Positions 30,535 to 38,883 of a stretch of DNA of 64,000 nucleotides are shown here, one piece after another. The notes under the pieces were generated by a model. That model had not been told where the DNA came from and searched no databases. It saw only the letters and a program-made list of their open reading frames with translations. Position numbers and translations under genes: made by a program. Source of the DNA: Agromyces sp. S2-1-8 (GTDB lineage Bacteria > Actinomycetota > Actinomycetes > Actinomycetales > Microbacteriaceae). The stretch is from positions 186,001-250,000 of the forward strand of contig NZ_JAJOLP010000001.1 in assembly GCF_021129215.1 (NCBI RefSeq), given 5' to 3'. The number at the start of each line of letters is the position of its first letter. The stretch's first letter is position 1.

Positions 30535-31461
30535 ATGGTCGACCTCACCCCGCTCATCCGCATCGAGGGCGGCACGTTCCGCATGGGCTCGAACGAGTTC
30601 TACGCCGACGAGACGCCCGTGCACGAACGGGAGGTCGACGCGTTCGAGCTCGAGCAGCACCCCGTGACGACCGAGCAGTTCGCGGCCTTCGTCGAGGCGA
30701 CCGGCTACGTGACCGTCGCCGAGCGACCGCTCGACCCCGCCGACTTCCCGGGTGCCGACCCCGCCGACCTCGTGCCGGGCGGCCTCGTGTTCACGCCCAC
30801 CTCGGGCCGGGTCGACCTGCGCGACTGGCGCCAGTGGTGGCGGTGGGGCGCGGGCGCGAGCTGGCGGCATCCCTTCGGCGCCGACGGCCCCGACGCGCTC
30901 GCCGAACACCCGACGCACCCCGTCGTGCAGGTCAGCTTCGAGGATGCCTCGGCCTACGCCGAGTGGGCCGGCCGACGCCTGCCCACCGAGGCCGAGCTCG
31001 AGTACGCCCACCGGGGTGGCCTCGACGGCGCGCGCTTCGCATGGGGCGACGACGAGACTCCCGACGGCGAGGTCATGGTGAACCGCTGGCAGGGGCACTT
31101 CCCCTACGAGACGAGCGTGGGCTGGGCCGGCACCTCGCCCGTGAAGACGTTCGCGCCGAACGGCTACGGCCTCTTCGACGTGGCCGGCAACGTGTGGGAG
31201 TGGACGACCGACTACTACACCCCCCGCCACATCGTGCCGGGCACCGAGGCCGACGCGGTGGACGCTGGGGCCCGGCCGAACCTGCTCGCCGCGGCGTCGG
31301 CCGAGCCCGGTTCGCGCATCCCGCGGCGCGTGCTGAAGGGCGGCTCGCACCTCTGCTCGCCCGAGTACTGCCTGCGCTACCGCCCCGCCGCCCGCTCGCC
31401 GCAGGCCGACGACACGGCCACGACGCACATCGGCTTCCGCTGCGCCCGCACCGCCGGCTGA
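30535..31461 (+). CDS. Formylglycine-generating enzyme (sulfatase-modifying factor)
   Basis: FGE oxidises the active-site Cys of type I sulfatases to formylglycine, using O2 and copper. It has 308 residues and the full FGE-sulfatase fold: GGTFRMGSNEFYADETPVHE at the start, VVQVSFEDASAYAEWAGRRLPTEAE (split here as one continuous family motif), GYGLFDVAGNVWEWTTDYY, and the catalytic loop KGGSHLCSPEYCLRYRPAAR with Cys274 and Cys279. It is convergent with a SulP-HAD-sulfatase set whose sulfatase carries the CxPxR target. Leaderless start at 30535. Confidence 0.95.
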   Translation: MVDLTPLIRIEGGTFRMGSNEFYADETPVHEREVDAFELEQHPVTTEQFAAFVEATGYVTVAERPLDPADFPGADPADLVPGGLVFTPTSGRVDLRDWRQWWRWGAGASWRHPFGADGPDALAEHPTHPVVQVSFEDASAYAEWAGRRLPTEAELEYAHRGGLDGARFAWGDDETPDGEVMVNRWQGHFPYETSVGWAGTSPVKTFAPNGYGLFDVAGNVWEWTTDYYTPRHIVPGTEADAVDAGARPNLLAAASAEPGSRIPRRVLKGGSHLCSPEYCLRYRPAARSPQADDTATTHIGFRCARTAG

Positions 31462-31489
31462 TTCGATCGACCGCGCCCGGCGGGCGTCG

Positions 31490-33133
31490 TCAGCTGCCCG
31501 AACCCTCCGACGACCTCGCCGAGACCGCTTCGTCGAGCGTCGGGTAGACGCGGCCCGCCGCCTCGAGCCCGGCGAACCAGCGCCCGCGGCGTGCCGCGGC
31601 GGCGCCGTCCTCGGGGACGTCCGCGACGCGCAGCTCGACGCCGTCGCCGGCGAGCTCGCGGTCGAGCTCGGCGAGCCCGTCGAGCACGGTCACCGACACC
31701 ACGTCGAGCCGGGTGAGCTCGAGGGCGACCGCGGTGACGCCGGCGCGCGCCCGCACCGCGTCGAGCACGGCGTTCTCGTAGGCGAGCACGTTCGCGGTGT
31801 ACATCGGCCCGAGCAGGCGCACCGGCAGCACGCCGTCGCGCGCCTCCCCCACGCGCACCCGCACCCGGTTGAGCTCGCGCAGGATGACGACCATCGTCGC
31901 GATGATGCCGACGGCGACCGCGAGCAGCAGGCCCGCAGTGAGGCCGACGACGGCCGTCGACACCGCGATCCAGAAGTCGTTGTGGCTGATCCGCCAGAAC
32001 CTGGCCAGCGAGCCGAAATCGATCAGGCCGACCACCGCGACGAACACGAGCGAGGCGAGCGTCGCCTGCGGCAGCAGGCTCAGCACCGGGCCGAGGAAGA
32101 GCGCGACGAGCACCGCGAGCACGACCGTCACGAGCGTCGACAGCTGGGTTCGCGCGCCCGCCCCCTGGTTCACGGCGCTCTGCGAGAACCCGCCGGCGGA
32201 CGGCAGCACCTGGAAGAACGATCCCACGGTGTTCGCCGCCGCCGTCGCGAACAGCTCTTGGTTGCTGTCGATCTGCGGCTCGCCCTGTCGGCGGATGCCG
32301 CGCGCCACCGCCGCCGACTCGAGGAACGCCATGATCGCGATCGCGCAGGCGCCCGGCAGCATCGGCAGCACGTTCGCGAACGTCGGCAGCTCGAAGGGCG
32401 GGAAGCCCTGCGGCACGGGGGCGATGAGCTCCACGCCCTGCTGTTCGATGCCGGTGAACGCGACGAGCAGGATGCCGGCGGCCACCACGATGAGCGGCGC
32501 CGGCACCCTCGGCAGGAACGCCTTCATGAGGAACATCGCCGTGATCGAGGCGACCGAGAGCAGCACGGTCGTCACGTGCGCCGACGGCAGCGCCTCGAGG
32601 GCGGCGAGGAACGAACTGAAGAATCCCTCGCCCGACACGTCGGAGGTCTCGCCGAGCAGCTTCGGCAGCTGCCCGACCGCGACCGTCGCCCCGACGCCGA
32701 TCTGGATGCCGACGATCGTCGCCTGCGAGATGTTCTCGACGAGCGAGCCGAGCTTCGCCGCACGGGCGATCAGCAGGATCAGCCCGACCATCAGCGTCAG
32801 CGCGATGAGGTCGGGCACCGGGTCGTCCGAGCCGGCTGCGACCCCCGCCGACACGAGCGTCGTCGCCGTGAGCGTCGCGATCGTCGACGTCGTCGACACG
32901 CTCATCGCCCGCGATCCGCCGAGCATCGCGTACACGAACATCGGCACCATGCAGGTGTAGAGGCCGAGCTGCACCGGCAGGTTCGCGATCGTGGCGTAGG
33001 CCATCGCCTGCGGCACGACGACGGCGCCCGCCGAGAGCCCGGCGATGAGGTCGGCGCCGAGCCAGCGGCGCTGATACCCGGCGAGCGTCGGGAAGAGCCG
33101 GAACCGTCGGGTCGCGTGGGCGGTCGTGCTCAC
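31490..33133 (-). CDS. SulP family anion (sulfate) transporter with STAS domain
   Basis: This 547-residue membrane transporter has SulP N-terminal motifs (LIAGLSAGAVVVPQAMAYA, LPVQLGLYTCMVPMFVYAMLG) and about 12-14 helices. A cytosolic STAS domain (about 430-530) contains LELTRLDVVSVTVLDGLAEL. Substrate by family is sulfate, bicarbonate or another anion; the sulfatase context favours sulfate. GTG at 33133 lies 4 nt after the HAD stop, so the two are coupled. Last gene of the sulfatase-HAD-SulP transcript. Confidence 0.9.
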   Translation of the reverse strand: MSTTAHATRRFRLFPTLAGYQRRWLGADLIAGLSAGAVVVPQAMAYATIANLPVQLGLYTCMVPMFVYAMLGGSRAMSVSTTSTIATLTATTLVSAGVAAGSDDPVPDLIALTLMVGLILLIARAAKLGSLVENISQATIVGIQIGVGATVAVGQLPKLLGETSDVSGEGFFSSFLAALEALPSAHVTTVLLSVASITAMFLMKAFLPRVPAPLIVVAAGILLVAFTGIEQQGVELIAPVPQGFPPFELPTFANVLPMLPGACAIAIMAFLESAAVARGIRRQGEPQIDSNQELFATAAANTVGSFFQVLPSAGGFSQSAVNQGAGARTQLSTLVTVVLAVLVALFLGPVLSLLPQATLASLVFVAVVGLIDFGSLARFWRISHNDFWIAVSTAVVGLTAGLLLAVAVGIIATMVVILRELNRVRVRVGEARDGVLPVRLLGPMYTANVLAYENAVLDAVRARAGVTAVALELTRLDVVSVTVLDGLAELDRELAGDGVELRVADVPEDGAAAARRGRWFAGLEAAGRVYPTLDEAVSARSSEGSGS

Positions 33134-33137
33134 GTGT

Positions 33138-34061
33138 TCAGCCCTGGGGGAAGATGCGGGTCCAGTCGCGCTTCACGCTGACGACCGCGTACCCGTTGGC
33201 GGATGCCTCGGCGAGCACCTTCTCGGCGCCCTTGTCGTACGGGATGTCGCCGCGATCGGTGTCGTCGTCGTGGTGCACGACGAGGGCGAACCCGCCGCCC
33301 TTGCGGGTGAAGTCGAGCATCGCCTGGTCGCCGTTCGAGTTGCCGCCGGCGAAGAGCGGGCGGCGGCCGATGCGGCTCCAGATGCGCACCGGCTTCTCGG
33401 GGCCGTCGTCGAAGACGTCGAGACCGGCGGCGTAGCGGACCTCGTGCGTCTCGGGGTCGTACGAGAGCCCGAACGCCGAGCCGACGACCCGCTCGGGCGG
33501 GATGCCGTAGTTCTGCTGCGTCATCGGGCGCATGAAGTCGCGCTCGCCGCCCGAGACGATGTACACCGAGAACCCGTGCGCCTCGAGGTAGCGCAGCAGC
33601 TCGACCATCGGCGCATAGACGGCGTCGGCGTACGGGGTGCCGAGGGTGAGGTGCTTCGCCGTCGCGTAGAACTCGGTGACCGAGGTCGCGTAGTCGTCGA
33701 CGCTCATGCCGGCGGTCACGCCGACGAGCGCGCCGATGAGGACCTTCAGGTCGCGGTCGTCGCCCGCGTAGTGCTTGTCGATCGCGCCGCCGAGCCACGC
33801 GAAGTCACCGGTCACCGCCGCCTTGTACGGCTGCTCGTCGGCGAGCGACGGGTCGGCCGCGGCCTGGGTGCGCCACTGCTCGACGATGTAGTGCAGCTGC
33901 GTCGGCATGGGCTTCTCGCTCCACAGCGTGCCGTCGTTGTCGAAGACGGCGACGCGCTCCGACTCGGGCACCGCGTCGGGGCCGGTGGTGACGCGTTCGA
34001 CGAAGTCCACGATCGCCGCACGGGTCGGAGTGTCGGCCCACGAGGGCAGTTCGTTCGGCAT
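33138..34061 (-). CDS. HAD-superfamily hydrolase (phosphatase-like)
   Basis: This 307-residue cytosolic protein has HAD motif I, VAVFDNDGTLWSEK (DxDGT variant with the second Asp in DND), motif II, VYIVSGGERDF, a Lys/Arg region, and motif IV near LFAGGNSNGDQAML. The cap insertion lies about residues 80-150. It resembles phosphoserine phosphatase-like and acid phosphatase-like HADs; the substrate is unknown. ATG at 34061 follows GAGAGGATTCCC. It sits between a sulfatase and a SulP gene, so it may act on the desulfated product or a related phosphoester. Confidence 0.85.
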   Translation of the reverse strand: MPNELPSWADTPTRAAIVDFVERVTTGPDAVPESERVAVFDNDGTLWSEKPMPTQLHYIVEQWRTQAAADPSLADEQPYKAAVTGDFAWLGGAIDKHYAGDDRDLKVLIGALVGVTAGMSVDDYATSVTEFYATAKHLTLGTPYADAVYAPMVELLRYLEAHGFSVYIVSGGERDFMRPMTQQNYGIPPERVVGSAFGLSYDPETHEVRYAAGLDVFDDGPEKPVRIWSRIGRRPLFAGGNSNGDQAMLDFTRKGGGFALVVHHDDDTDRGDIPYDKGAEKVLAEASANGYAVVSVKRDWTRIFPQG

Positions 34062-34136
34062 GGGAATCCTCTCGAAACGCGGAACGGGGGCGCGAGGCAT
34101 CCGCACCCCCGTTCCGCCATTCTGGCAGCGGGCCGC

Positions 34137-36458
34137 TCAGTCGCTCGCGAGCTTCGCCGCGAATTCCTTCTCGACATCGATGTAGTGATCGTCGGCCACG
34201 TCGTACACGACCTCGTGGATCGTGCCGCCCGTGAATTCGAACCGGTTCGGGTACGACGCGGTGACGGTGTCGCCCGAGTCGTAGCCGACGCTCAGGCCCT
34301 CGCCGGTCAGTGCGTACCGACCGAGCTGGGTGCGGATCTGTCGTGAGCCGACGGCCTGGTCGTCGACGTAGAGCGTCAGCTCCCCGAGCGCCTCGCCGTG
34401 CTCGCCGTTGCCCTGCTTCTCGAACCCGACGCCGACGAGGTGCCGGCCTGCCGCGGGCAGATCGGTCGAGAGGCGCTGCTCGGGCGGAATCCCGAGGAAG
34501 TTGTACACGAACGACAGCTTGCCGTCCTGCGCGTAGAGGCTGTACCCGCCGAACCGCGACCCCTGCGCGACGATCACGCCTTCGGTCTCGCCGGTGAGAT
34601 CGACGTCGGCGATGATCTTGAACGACACCTGCTGGGTGCGGGCGGCGAGCTGCTCCTGCACCTCGGTGGTGCCCGGGTAGTAGGTGTACCGGCCGTCGAC
34701 CGGCACCGGGCGGTGGTACTCGTGCTCGATCAAGTCGGCGACACCGAGGTCGTTCAGCGGCAGCACGTCGTACTTCTTCGCCTCCGACAGCCAGAGCGCC
34801 TTCAGCTCCTCGAGCTTCTCGGGGTACTGCTCGGCGAGGTCGTGCGCCTCGGCACGATCCTCGTCGACGTGGAACAGCTGCCAGCGGTCCTCGTCGAAGT
34901 GCCCGAGGCCGATCGGGATGGGACCGTGCTCGGCGACCGCCTTCCACCCCTTGTGCCAGATCCCGCGGGTGCCGAGCATCTCGTAGTACTGCGTCTCCTT
35001 CGCGGTCGGCGTGTCGGGGGCATCGAAGGAGTAGTTCATCGCGACGCCGGGCATCGGCGTCTGCTCGACCCCGTCGACGACCGCGGGGGCCTCGACGCCG
35101 CATGCCTCGAGGATCGTCGGAACGATGTCGATGCAGTGGTGGTACTGGCTGCGCACCTCGCCTTTGGCGGCGATGCGTGCGGGCCAGCTGATGACCAGGG
35201 GGTCGGCGGAACCGCCCGCGTACGAGTAGCGCTTGAACATGCGGAACGGGGTGGAGAACGCGGCCGCCCAACCGGTCGGATAGTGGTTGTAGGCCTCGGG
35301 TCCGCCGAGCTTGTCGATCATGGAGAGGTTCTGCTCGATGTCCTCGGGGTAGCCGTTGAAGAACAGGTTCTCGTTGATCGATCCGTTCGGGCTTCCCTCA
35401 CCGGAGGCGCCGTTGTCGGCGGCGTAGATGATGAGCGTGTTCTCGAGCTGGCCCGACTGCTCGAGGTGGTCGATGACCCGGCCGATCTGGGCGTCGGTGT
35501 ACTCGGAGAACCCGGCGTACACCTCGGCAGTGCGCGAGAAGAGCGCCTTCTCGGCGTCGCTGAGCTCGCTCCACGGACGCACGGAATCACCGGGCGAGAA
35601 GGTGCCCTCGGTCATCGGGTTGAGCTCGGTGAGCTCGGTGCCCTCGGGCAGGATGCCGCGCTCGACCATGCGCGGCAGCACCCACTCGCGGTACGCCTCG
35701 TACCCGTCGTCGAACTTGCCCTTGTACTTGTCGATGTACTCCTGGGGCGCGTGGTGCGGCGCGTGGTTCGCGCCGGGGCAGAACCACAGGTACCACGGCT
35801 TGTCGGGGTCGGACTGCTTCGTGTCGCGGAGCATCCGGATCGCCTGGTCGGCGAGGTCCCTCGAGAGGTGGTAGCCCTCTTCGGGCGGATAGGGCTGGTC
35901 GATGTAGTGGTTGTCGACCGCGAGGTCGGGGTACCACTGGTTCGTCTCGCCACCGATGAAGCCGTAGAACCGGTCGAAGCCATGGCCGAGCGGCCACTCG
36001 CTGCGGTTCGAGCCGCTCGAGATCGCGTTGACCGGCACGTTGTGGTTCTTGCCGACCCAGAACGTCGACCATCCGGCGTCGCGGAGGATGCGCGCGATCG
36101 ACGCGTTCGACTTCGGGATGTGGCCGTTGTAGCCGGGGAACCCGACCGCTGATTCGGAGATGGTCGCGAAGGCATTCTGGTGATGGGTCCGCCCGGTGAG
36201 GAAGCTCGACCTCGTGGGCGAGCACAGTGCGGTCGTGTGCCACTGCGAGTAGGTCAGCCCGTTCGCCGCCAGCCGGTCGAGCGTCGGCATCTCGATGCGA
36301 CCGCCGTACGGCGACCACGCCGCGAGGCCGGTGTCGTCGAACAGGATGACGAGGACGTTCGGGGCACCGTCTGGCGCCTTCTGCTCCTCGTACGCCTCCC
36401 AGTCGGGTGTCGAGTCCCGGATGTCGAGTTCGATCCTGCCCCTGAATTCTCGTGCCAC
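34137..36458 (-). CDS. Type I (formylglycine) arylsulfatase-like sulfatase
   Basis: This 773-residue protein has no signal peptide and hydrolyses sulfate esters, probably in the cytosol. Metal ligands are in VLVILFDDTGLAAWSPYGG (Asp41, Asp42), and the FGly site is TTALCSPTRSSFLTGRTHH (Cys79, consensus CxPxR). Later ligands are in IIYAADNGASGEGSPNG (Asp-Asn pair). The C-terminal 200 residues form a beta-rich domain, as in AtsA-type actinobacterial sulfatases (about 780 residues). GTG at 36458 follows GGAGGGGAGC. It heads a sulfatase-HAD-SulP set facing the FGE gene that should activate it. Confidence 0.95.
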   Translation of the reverse strand: MAREFRGRIELDIRDSTPDWEAYEEQKAPDGAPNVLVILFDDTGLAAWSPYGGRIEMPTLDRLAANGLTYSQWHTTALCSPTRSSFLTGRTHHQNAFATISESAVGFPGYNGHIPKSNASIARILRDAGWSTFWVGKNHNVPVNAISSGSNRSEWPLGHGFDRFYGFIGGETNQWYPDLAVDNHYIDQPYPPEEGYHLSRDLADQAIRMLRDTKQSDPDKPWYLWFCPGANHAPHHAPQEYIDKYKGKFDDGYEAYREWVLPRMVERGILPEGTELTELNPMTEGTFSPGDSVRPWSELSDAEKALFSRTAEVYAGFSEYTDAQIGRVIDHLEQSGQLENTLIIYAADNGASGEGSPNGSINENLFFNGYPEDIEQNLSMIDKLGGPEAYNHYPTGWAAAFSTPFRMFKRYSYAGGSADPLVISWPARIAAKGEVRSQYHHCIDIVPTILEACGVEAPAVVDGVEQTPMPGVAMNYSFDAPDTPTAKETQYYEMLGTRGIWHKGWKAVAEHGPIPIGLGHFDEDRWQLFHVDEDRAEAHDLAEQYPEKLEELKALWLSEAKKYDVLPLNDLGVADLIEHEYHRPVPVDGRYTYYPGTTEVQEQLAARTQQVSFKIIADVDLTGETEGVIVAQGSRFGGYSLYAQDGKLSFVYNFLGIPPEQRLSTDLPAAGRHLVGVGFEKQGNGEHGEALGELTLYVDDQAVGSRQIRTQLGRYALTGEGLSVGYDSGDTVTASYPNRFEFTGGTIHEVVYDVADDHYIDVEKEFAAKLASD

Positions 36459-36603
36459 GACGTGCTCCCCTCCGAACGGTGGGGAGCAGACCCGTGCCCC
36501 CCGCTCGTCACCCTAGCCACGGGCACCACGGTGCGCCACAGAATAGCGGCGGACTCGGAGTGATGAGGCACGCTCAACACGGCGCCCCGCGATCTGGGTG
36601 CGC

Positions 36604-36873
36604 TCAGGCCTTCGCGCAGATCGCCGTCTTCAACCGCACGGGGTCGACGCGCCAGTAGTCGTGCACCTCGCCGTCGATGAGCAGCACCGGGATCTCCTCC
36701 GCGTACCGGTTGCGCAGCGCCTCGTCGTCGAGGATCGACTGCTCGTCGAGGGCCACGTTGCGCGAGGCATCCTTCTCGAACTCGGCCATGACCGCCTGCA
36801 CGACCTCGCGCGCGTCGTCGCAGAGGTGGCAGCCGGGCTTGCCGATGAGGGTGAGCTGGATGTCTCGGGCCAT
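36604..36873 (-). CDS. Glutaredoxin-like (DUF836) thiol protein
   Basis: This 89-residue protein has the N-terminal thioredoxin-fold strand and active site LIGKPGCHLCDDAREV (Cys15, Cys18) and a cis-Pro segment, EEIPVLLIDGEVHDYWRVD. It is typical of the small glutaredoxin family near bS22 in actinobacteria. A cytosolic redox role is inferred. ATG is 6 nt after TACGAT, a likely leaderless gene. Confidence 0.9.
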   Translation of the reverse strand: MARDIQLTLIGKPGCHLCDDAREVVQAVMAEFEKDASRNVALDEQSILDDEALRNRYAEEIPVLLIDGEVHDYWRVDPVRLKTAICAKA

Positions 36874-36879
36874 GGCTCG

Positions 36880-36885
36880 ATCGTA
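36880..36885 (-). promoter_or_regulatory. Leaderless -10 box, glutaredoxin gene
   Basis: Minus-strand TACGAT, 6 nt, ATG at 36873. Confidence 0.5.
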
Positions 36886-36952
36886 CGTCGCCGAAGACAG
36901 CGAAAAGCGCCGAACCCCGAAGGGCTCGACGCTCAGCTGCAGTCGCGAGCGA

Positions 36953-37051
36953 CTACTTCTTGTTGCGACGCTGGTGGCGCGTCTTGCGAAGAAGCTTGCG
37001 GTGCTTCTTCTTCGCCATGCGCTTGCGACGCTTCTTGATGACGGAACCCAT
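36953..37051 (-). CDS. bS22-type 30S ribosomal microprotein (AURKAIP1/COX24 domain), 32 residues
   Basis: This extremely basic 32-residue protein starts MGSVIKKRRKRMAKKKHRK and ends RHQRRNKK, the hallmark of the actinobacterial AURKAIP1/COX24 family. In mycobacterial ribosome structures it is seen as bS22 on the small subunit. ATG at 37051 has TGAGGT about 5 nt upstream. It is too short for most gene callers, and its AAG-rich codons stand out. It lies between the glutaredoxin-like gene and the acetyltransferase. Confidence 0.92.
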   Translation of the reverse strand: MGSVIKKRRKRMAKKKHRKLLRKTRHQRRNKK

Positions 37052-37155
37052 CAGAACCTCACAGAGAAAGATCGTGCCGGCCGCGCGTGCCGCAGCCGAA
37101 GGCAGAAAGCCTCGGAGTAGTCTAGCCGATTCCCGAAGCGTTCTCGTTCACCCGC

Positions 37156-37161
37156 TACCGT
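37156..37161 (+). promoter_or_regulatory. Leaderless -10 box, GNAT gene
   Basis: TACCGT, CGAGTG, then ATG at 37168. Confidence 0.5.
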
Positions 37162-37167
37162 CGAGTG

Positions 37168-37677
37168 ATGCACAGCCCCGACTTCGTGATCCGTTCGACG
37201 ACCGCCGACGACTGGCAGGCGGTGCGCGCACTGCGCCTCGAGATGCTGCGCGACTTCCCGATCGCGTACGGCGAGACGCTCGAGCACGCGCTCGACGTCG
37301 ACGAGGCGGGGTGGCGGCTGCGCGCGGCACGCGGCGAGCACACCGACCAGGCGGTGCGGGTCGCGATCGACGGAGCCAGGTGGGTGGGCACGATGGCCGG
37401 CTACATTCCGGATGCCGCGACCGGGCCCATGCTCGTCGGCGTCTACGTCGCTCCCGGGTACCGCGGCGACGCCGCGGGCGTCTCGCGGGCGCTGCTCGAA
37501 TCGGTCGAGCGGTGGGCGCTCGGCTTCGCCGACACCCTGCGGCTCGAGGTGCACGAGACGAACGCGCGGGCCATCCGCTTCTACGAGAAGCTCGGCTTCA
37601 CGTTCACCGGCCGCGACCGCCCGTACGAGCTCGCCCCCGGCGGCCTCGAGCTCGAGATGATCAAGCCGCTCCGCTGA
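37168..37677 (+). CDS. GNAT family N-acetyltransferase
   Basis: This 169-residue protein has N-terminal VIRSTTADDWQAVRALRLEMLRDFP and a core strand, ARWVGTMAGYI. The acetyl-CoA loop is VYVAPGYRGDAAGVSRALL (Q/RxxGxG/A type), and the C-terminal signature is LEVHETNARAIRFYEKLGF, where NxxAxxFYxxxGF is diagnostic. Acceptor substrate unknown. ATG at 37168 is chosen over the adjacent GTG at 37165 because the -10 box then lies 6 nt away. Confidence 0.9.
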   Translation: MHSPDFVIRSTTADDWQAVRALRLEMLRDFPIAYGETLEHALDVDEAGWRLRAARGEHTDQAVRVAIDGARWVGTMAGYIPDAATGPMLVGVYVAPGYRGDAAGVSRALLESVERWALGFADTLRLEVHETNARAIRFYEKLGFTFTGRDRPYELAPGGLELEMIKPLR

Positions 37678-37703
37678 CGCCGAGCACGCCCATCCTCAGC
37701 CGG

Positions 37704-37759
37704 CGAGTCGCCGAAAAGTGCTCCTCAGCGCTCGCCGAAGAGCGTCTTTTGGCGACTCG
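37704..37759. repeat. Palindromic intergenic repeat (GAGTCGCCGAAA family)
   Basis: CGAGTCGCCGAAAAGTGCTC ... GAGCGTCTTTTGGCGACTCG, an imperfect inverted repeat between two convergent genes (stops at 37677 and 37795). Same family as 6055, 6148 and 21704. Confidence 0.8.
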
Positions 37760-37794
37760 ATCGTGTGGGGGGCGTGGGCGGGGCCGGGACGGAC

Positions 37795-38292
37795 CTAGGG
37801 GGCGACGAGGGGAACGACGAGGGGAACGACGAGGCCCGCGCACGCGGCGGCGGAGGCGAGCCAGCGCACGTGGTTCCAGGCGAGCCACGCCGCGCGAAAC
37901 TCATGCCAGGCCGCGGCGAGAGCTGCGGCATCCGCCTCGGGAACGGCGGCCAGGCGGTTGTTTCGCGGAACGTTCGCGCCCGCGGTGACGCCGACCGCAC
38001 CGGCGACATAGACGATTGCAGCCGCGATCACCCACCACGTCGCGTCGGCGAGCTGGCCGACGAACCCGAGCACGACGAGCACCACGAGCACGAGCCCCGT
38101 GCCGAAGAGCGCGAGCATGAGCGGCGGGCGCGGCGCCGTCACGTTGATCTCGCGCATCGCCCGGGCGGCGTCGGCGGGCGGCAGTCGATCGAGCCCCTGC
38201 ACGACGAATCCCGAGAATGCGAAGAAGACGCCCGAGACGGTTCCGGTGCCGACGATGCCGACGACGATGAGGACGGTGGCGACGATGCTCAT
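37795..38292 (-). CDS. DUF1772 (anthrone oxygenase-like) membrane protein
   Basis: This 165-residue protein has four hydrophobic segments. Family-typical elements are GTVSGVFFAFSGFVVQGLDRLP near the start, the NVPRNNRLA loop (usually NVPxNNxLA) and the C-terminal WNHVRWLASAAACAGL (WxxWNxxRT-like). Function is uncertain; fungal relatives are anthrone oxygenases. A short PLVV repeat ends the protein. A CAGACT box lies 6 nt before the ATG. Confidence 0.85.
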   Translation of the reverse strand: MSIVATVLIVVGIVGTGTVSGVFFAFSGFVVQGLDRLPPADAARAMREINVTAPRPPLMLALFGTGLVLVVLVVLGFVGQLADATWWVIAAAIVYVAGAVGVTAGANVPRNNRLAAVPEADAAALAAAWHEFRAAWLAWNHVRWLASAAACAGLVVPLVVPLVAP

Positions 38293-38298
38293 CGGGAC

Positions 38299-38304
38299 AG
38301 TCTG
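38299..38304 (-). promoter_or_regulatory. Leaderless -10-like box, DUF1772 gene
   Basis: Minus-strand CAGACT, 6 nt, ATG at 38292; weaker first base than the other boxes. Confidence 0.4.
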
Positions 38305-38382
38305 GCGGAAGTTGCCCGAATCCCGGGCCTTGCGACGCGCGCCGGCGCACGTTGCACGACCGCCGGGGTCGGGAGGCTACGG

Positions 38383-38811
38383 CTACTTGCGCTTGACGAC
38401 GGCGGTGACCTGGTGCGCGGTCTCGGCGAACGCCTTGCCGATCTTCGAGGCGAAGGCGAGCTGATCGTCGTTCAGCGCCACCTCGTGCGAGTCGGCGCCG
38501 GCCAGGGTCGCGGCATCGGCCGCGGCATCGGATGCCGTGAACGGAATGAGCCAGTCTTCGATCGTCTCGAGCGGCGCGCGGTCGAGGCGGTAGTACCGGT
38601 GCTGGCCCTCTTCGCGCACCGCGACGAGGCCCGACTCGCGCAGCACCTTGAGGTGCTTCGAGACCGTGGGCTGGCTCGTGCCGAGCGCGGCGACGATCTC
38701 GGAGACGCTGATCTCCCCGCCGGACTGCGGCACCGTCGTCTCGCGCTCGAGCAGCACGGCGAGGATGTCTCGCCTGGTCGCGTCCGCCACGACGTCGAAG
38801 ATGTCAGCCAT
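38383..38811 (-). CDS. ArsR-type winged-helix regulator
   Basis: This 142-residue protein starts MADIFDVVADATRRDILAVL, followed by the helix-turn-helix ISVSEIVAALGTSQPTVSKHLKVLRESGLV and wing VREEGQHRYYRLD. No ELCVCDL metal motif is present, so it is probably not a metal sensor. The C-terminal extension (about residues 95-142) is helical. It lies 90 bp upstream of the DUF1772 gene on the same strand and may regulate it. The start is set by TACCCT 6 nt before the ATG. Confidence 0.9.
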   Translation of the reverse strand: MADIFDVVADATRRDILAVLLERETTVPQSGGEISVSEIVAALGTSQPTVSKHLKVLRESGLVAVREEGQHRYYRLDRAPLETIEDWLIPFTASDAAADAATLAGADSHEVALNDDQLAFASKIGKAFAETAHQVTAVVKRK

Positions 38812-38817
38812 GCCCCA

Positions 38818-38823
38818 AGGGTA
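38818..38823 (-). promoter_or_regulatory. Leaderless -10 box, arsR-type gene
   Basis: Minus-strand TACCCT, 6 nt (TGGGGC), ATG at 38811. Confidence 0.5.
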
Positions 38824-38883
38824 GTCATTCGGGGCGGGGAGTACCATGACACTCGCGCCGGGTAGGGCTGACGAGGGGGGTCG

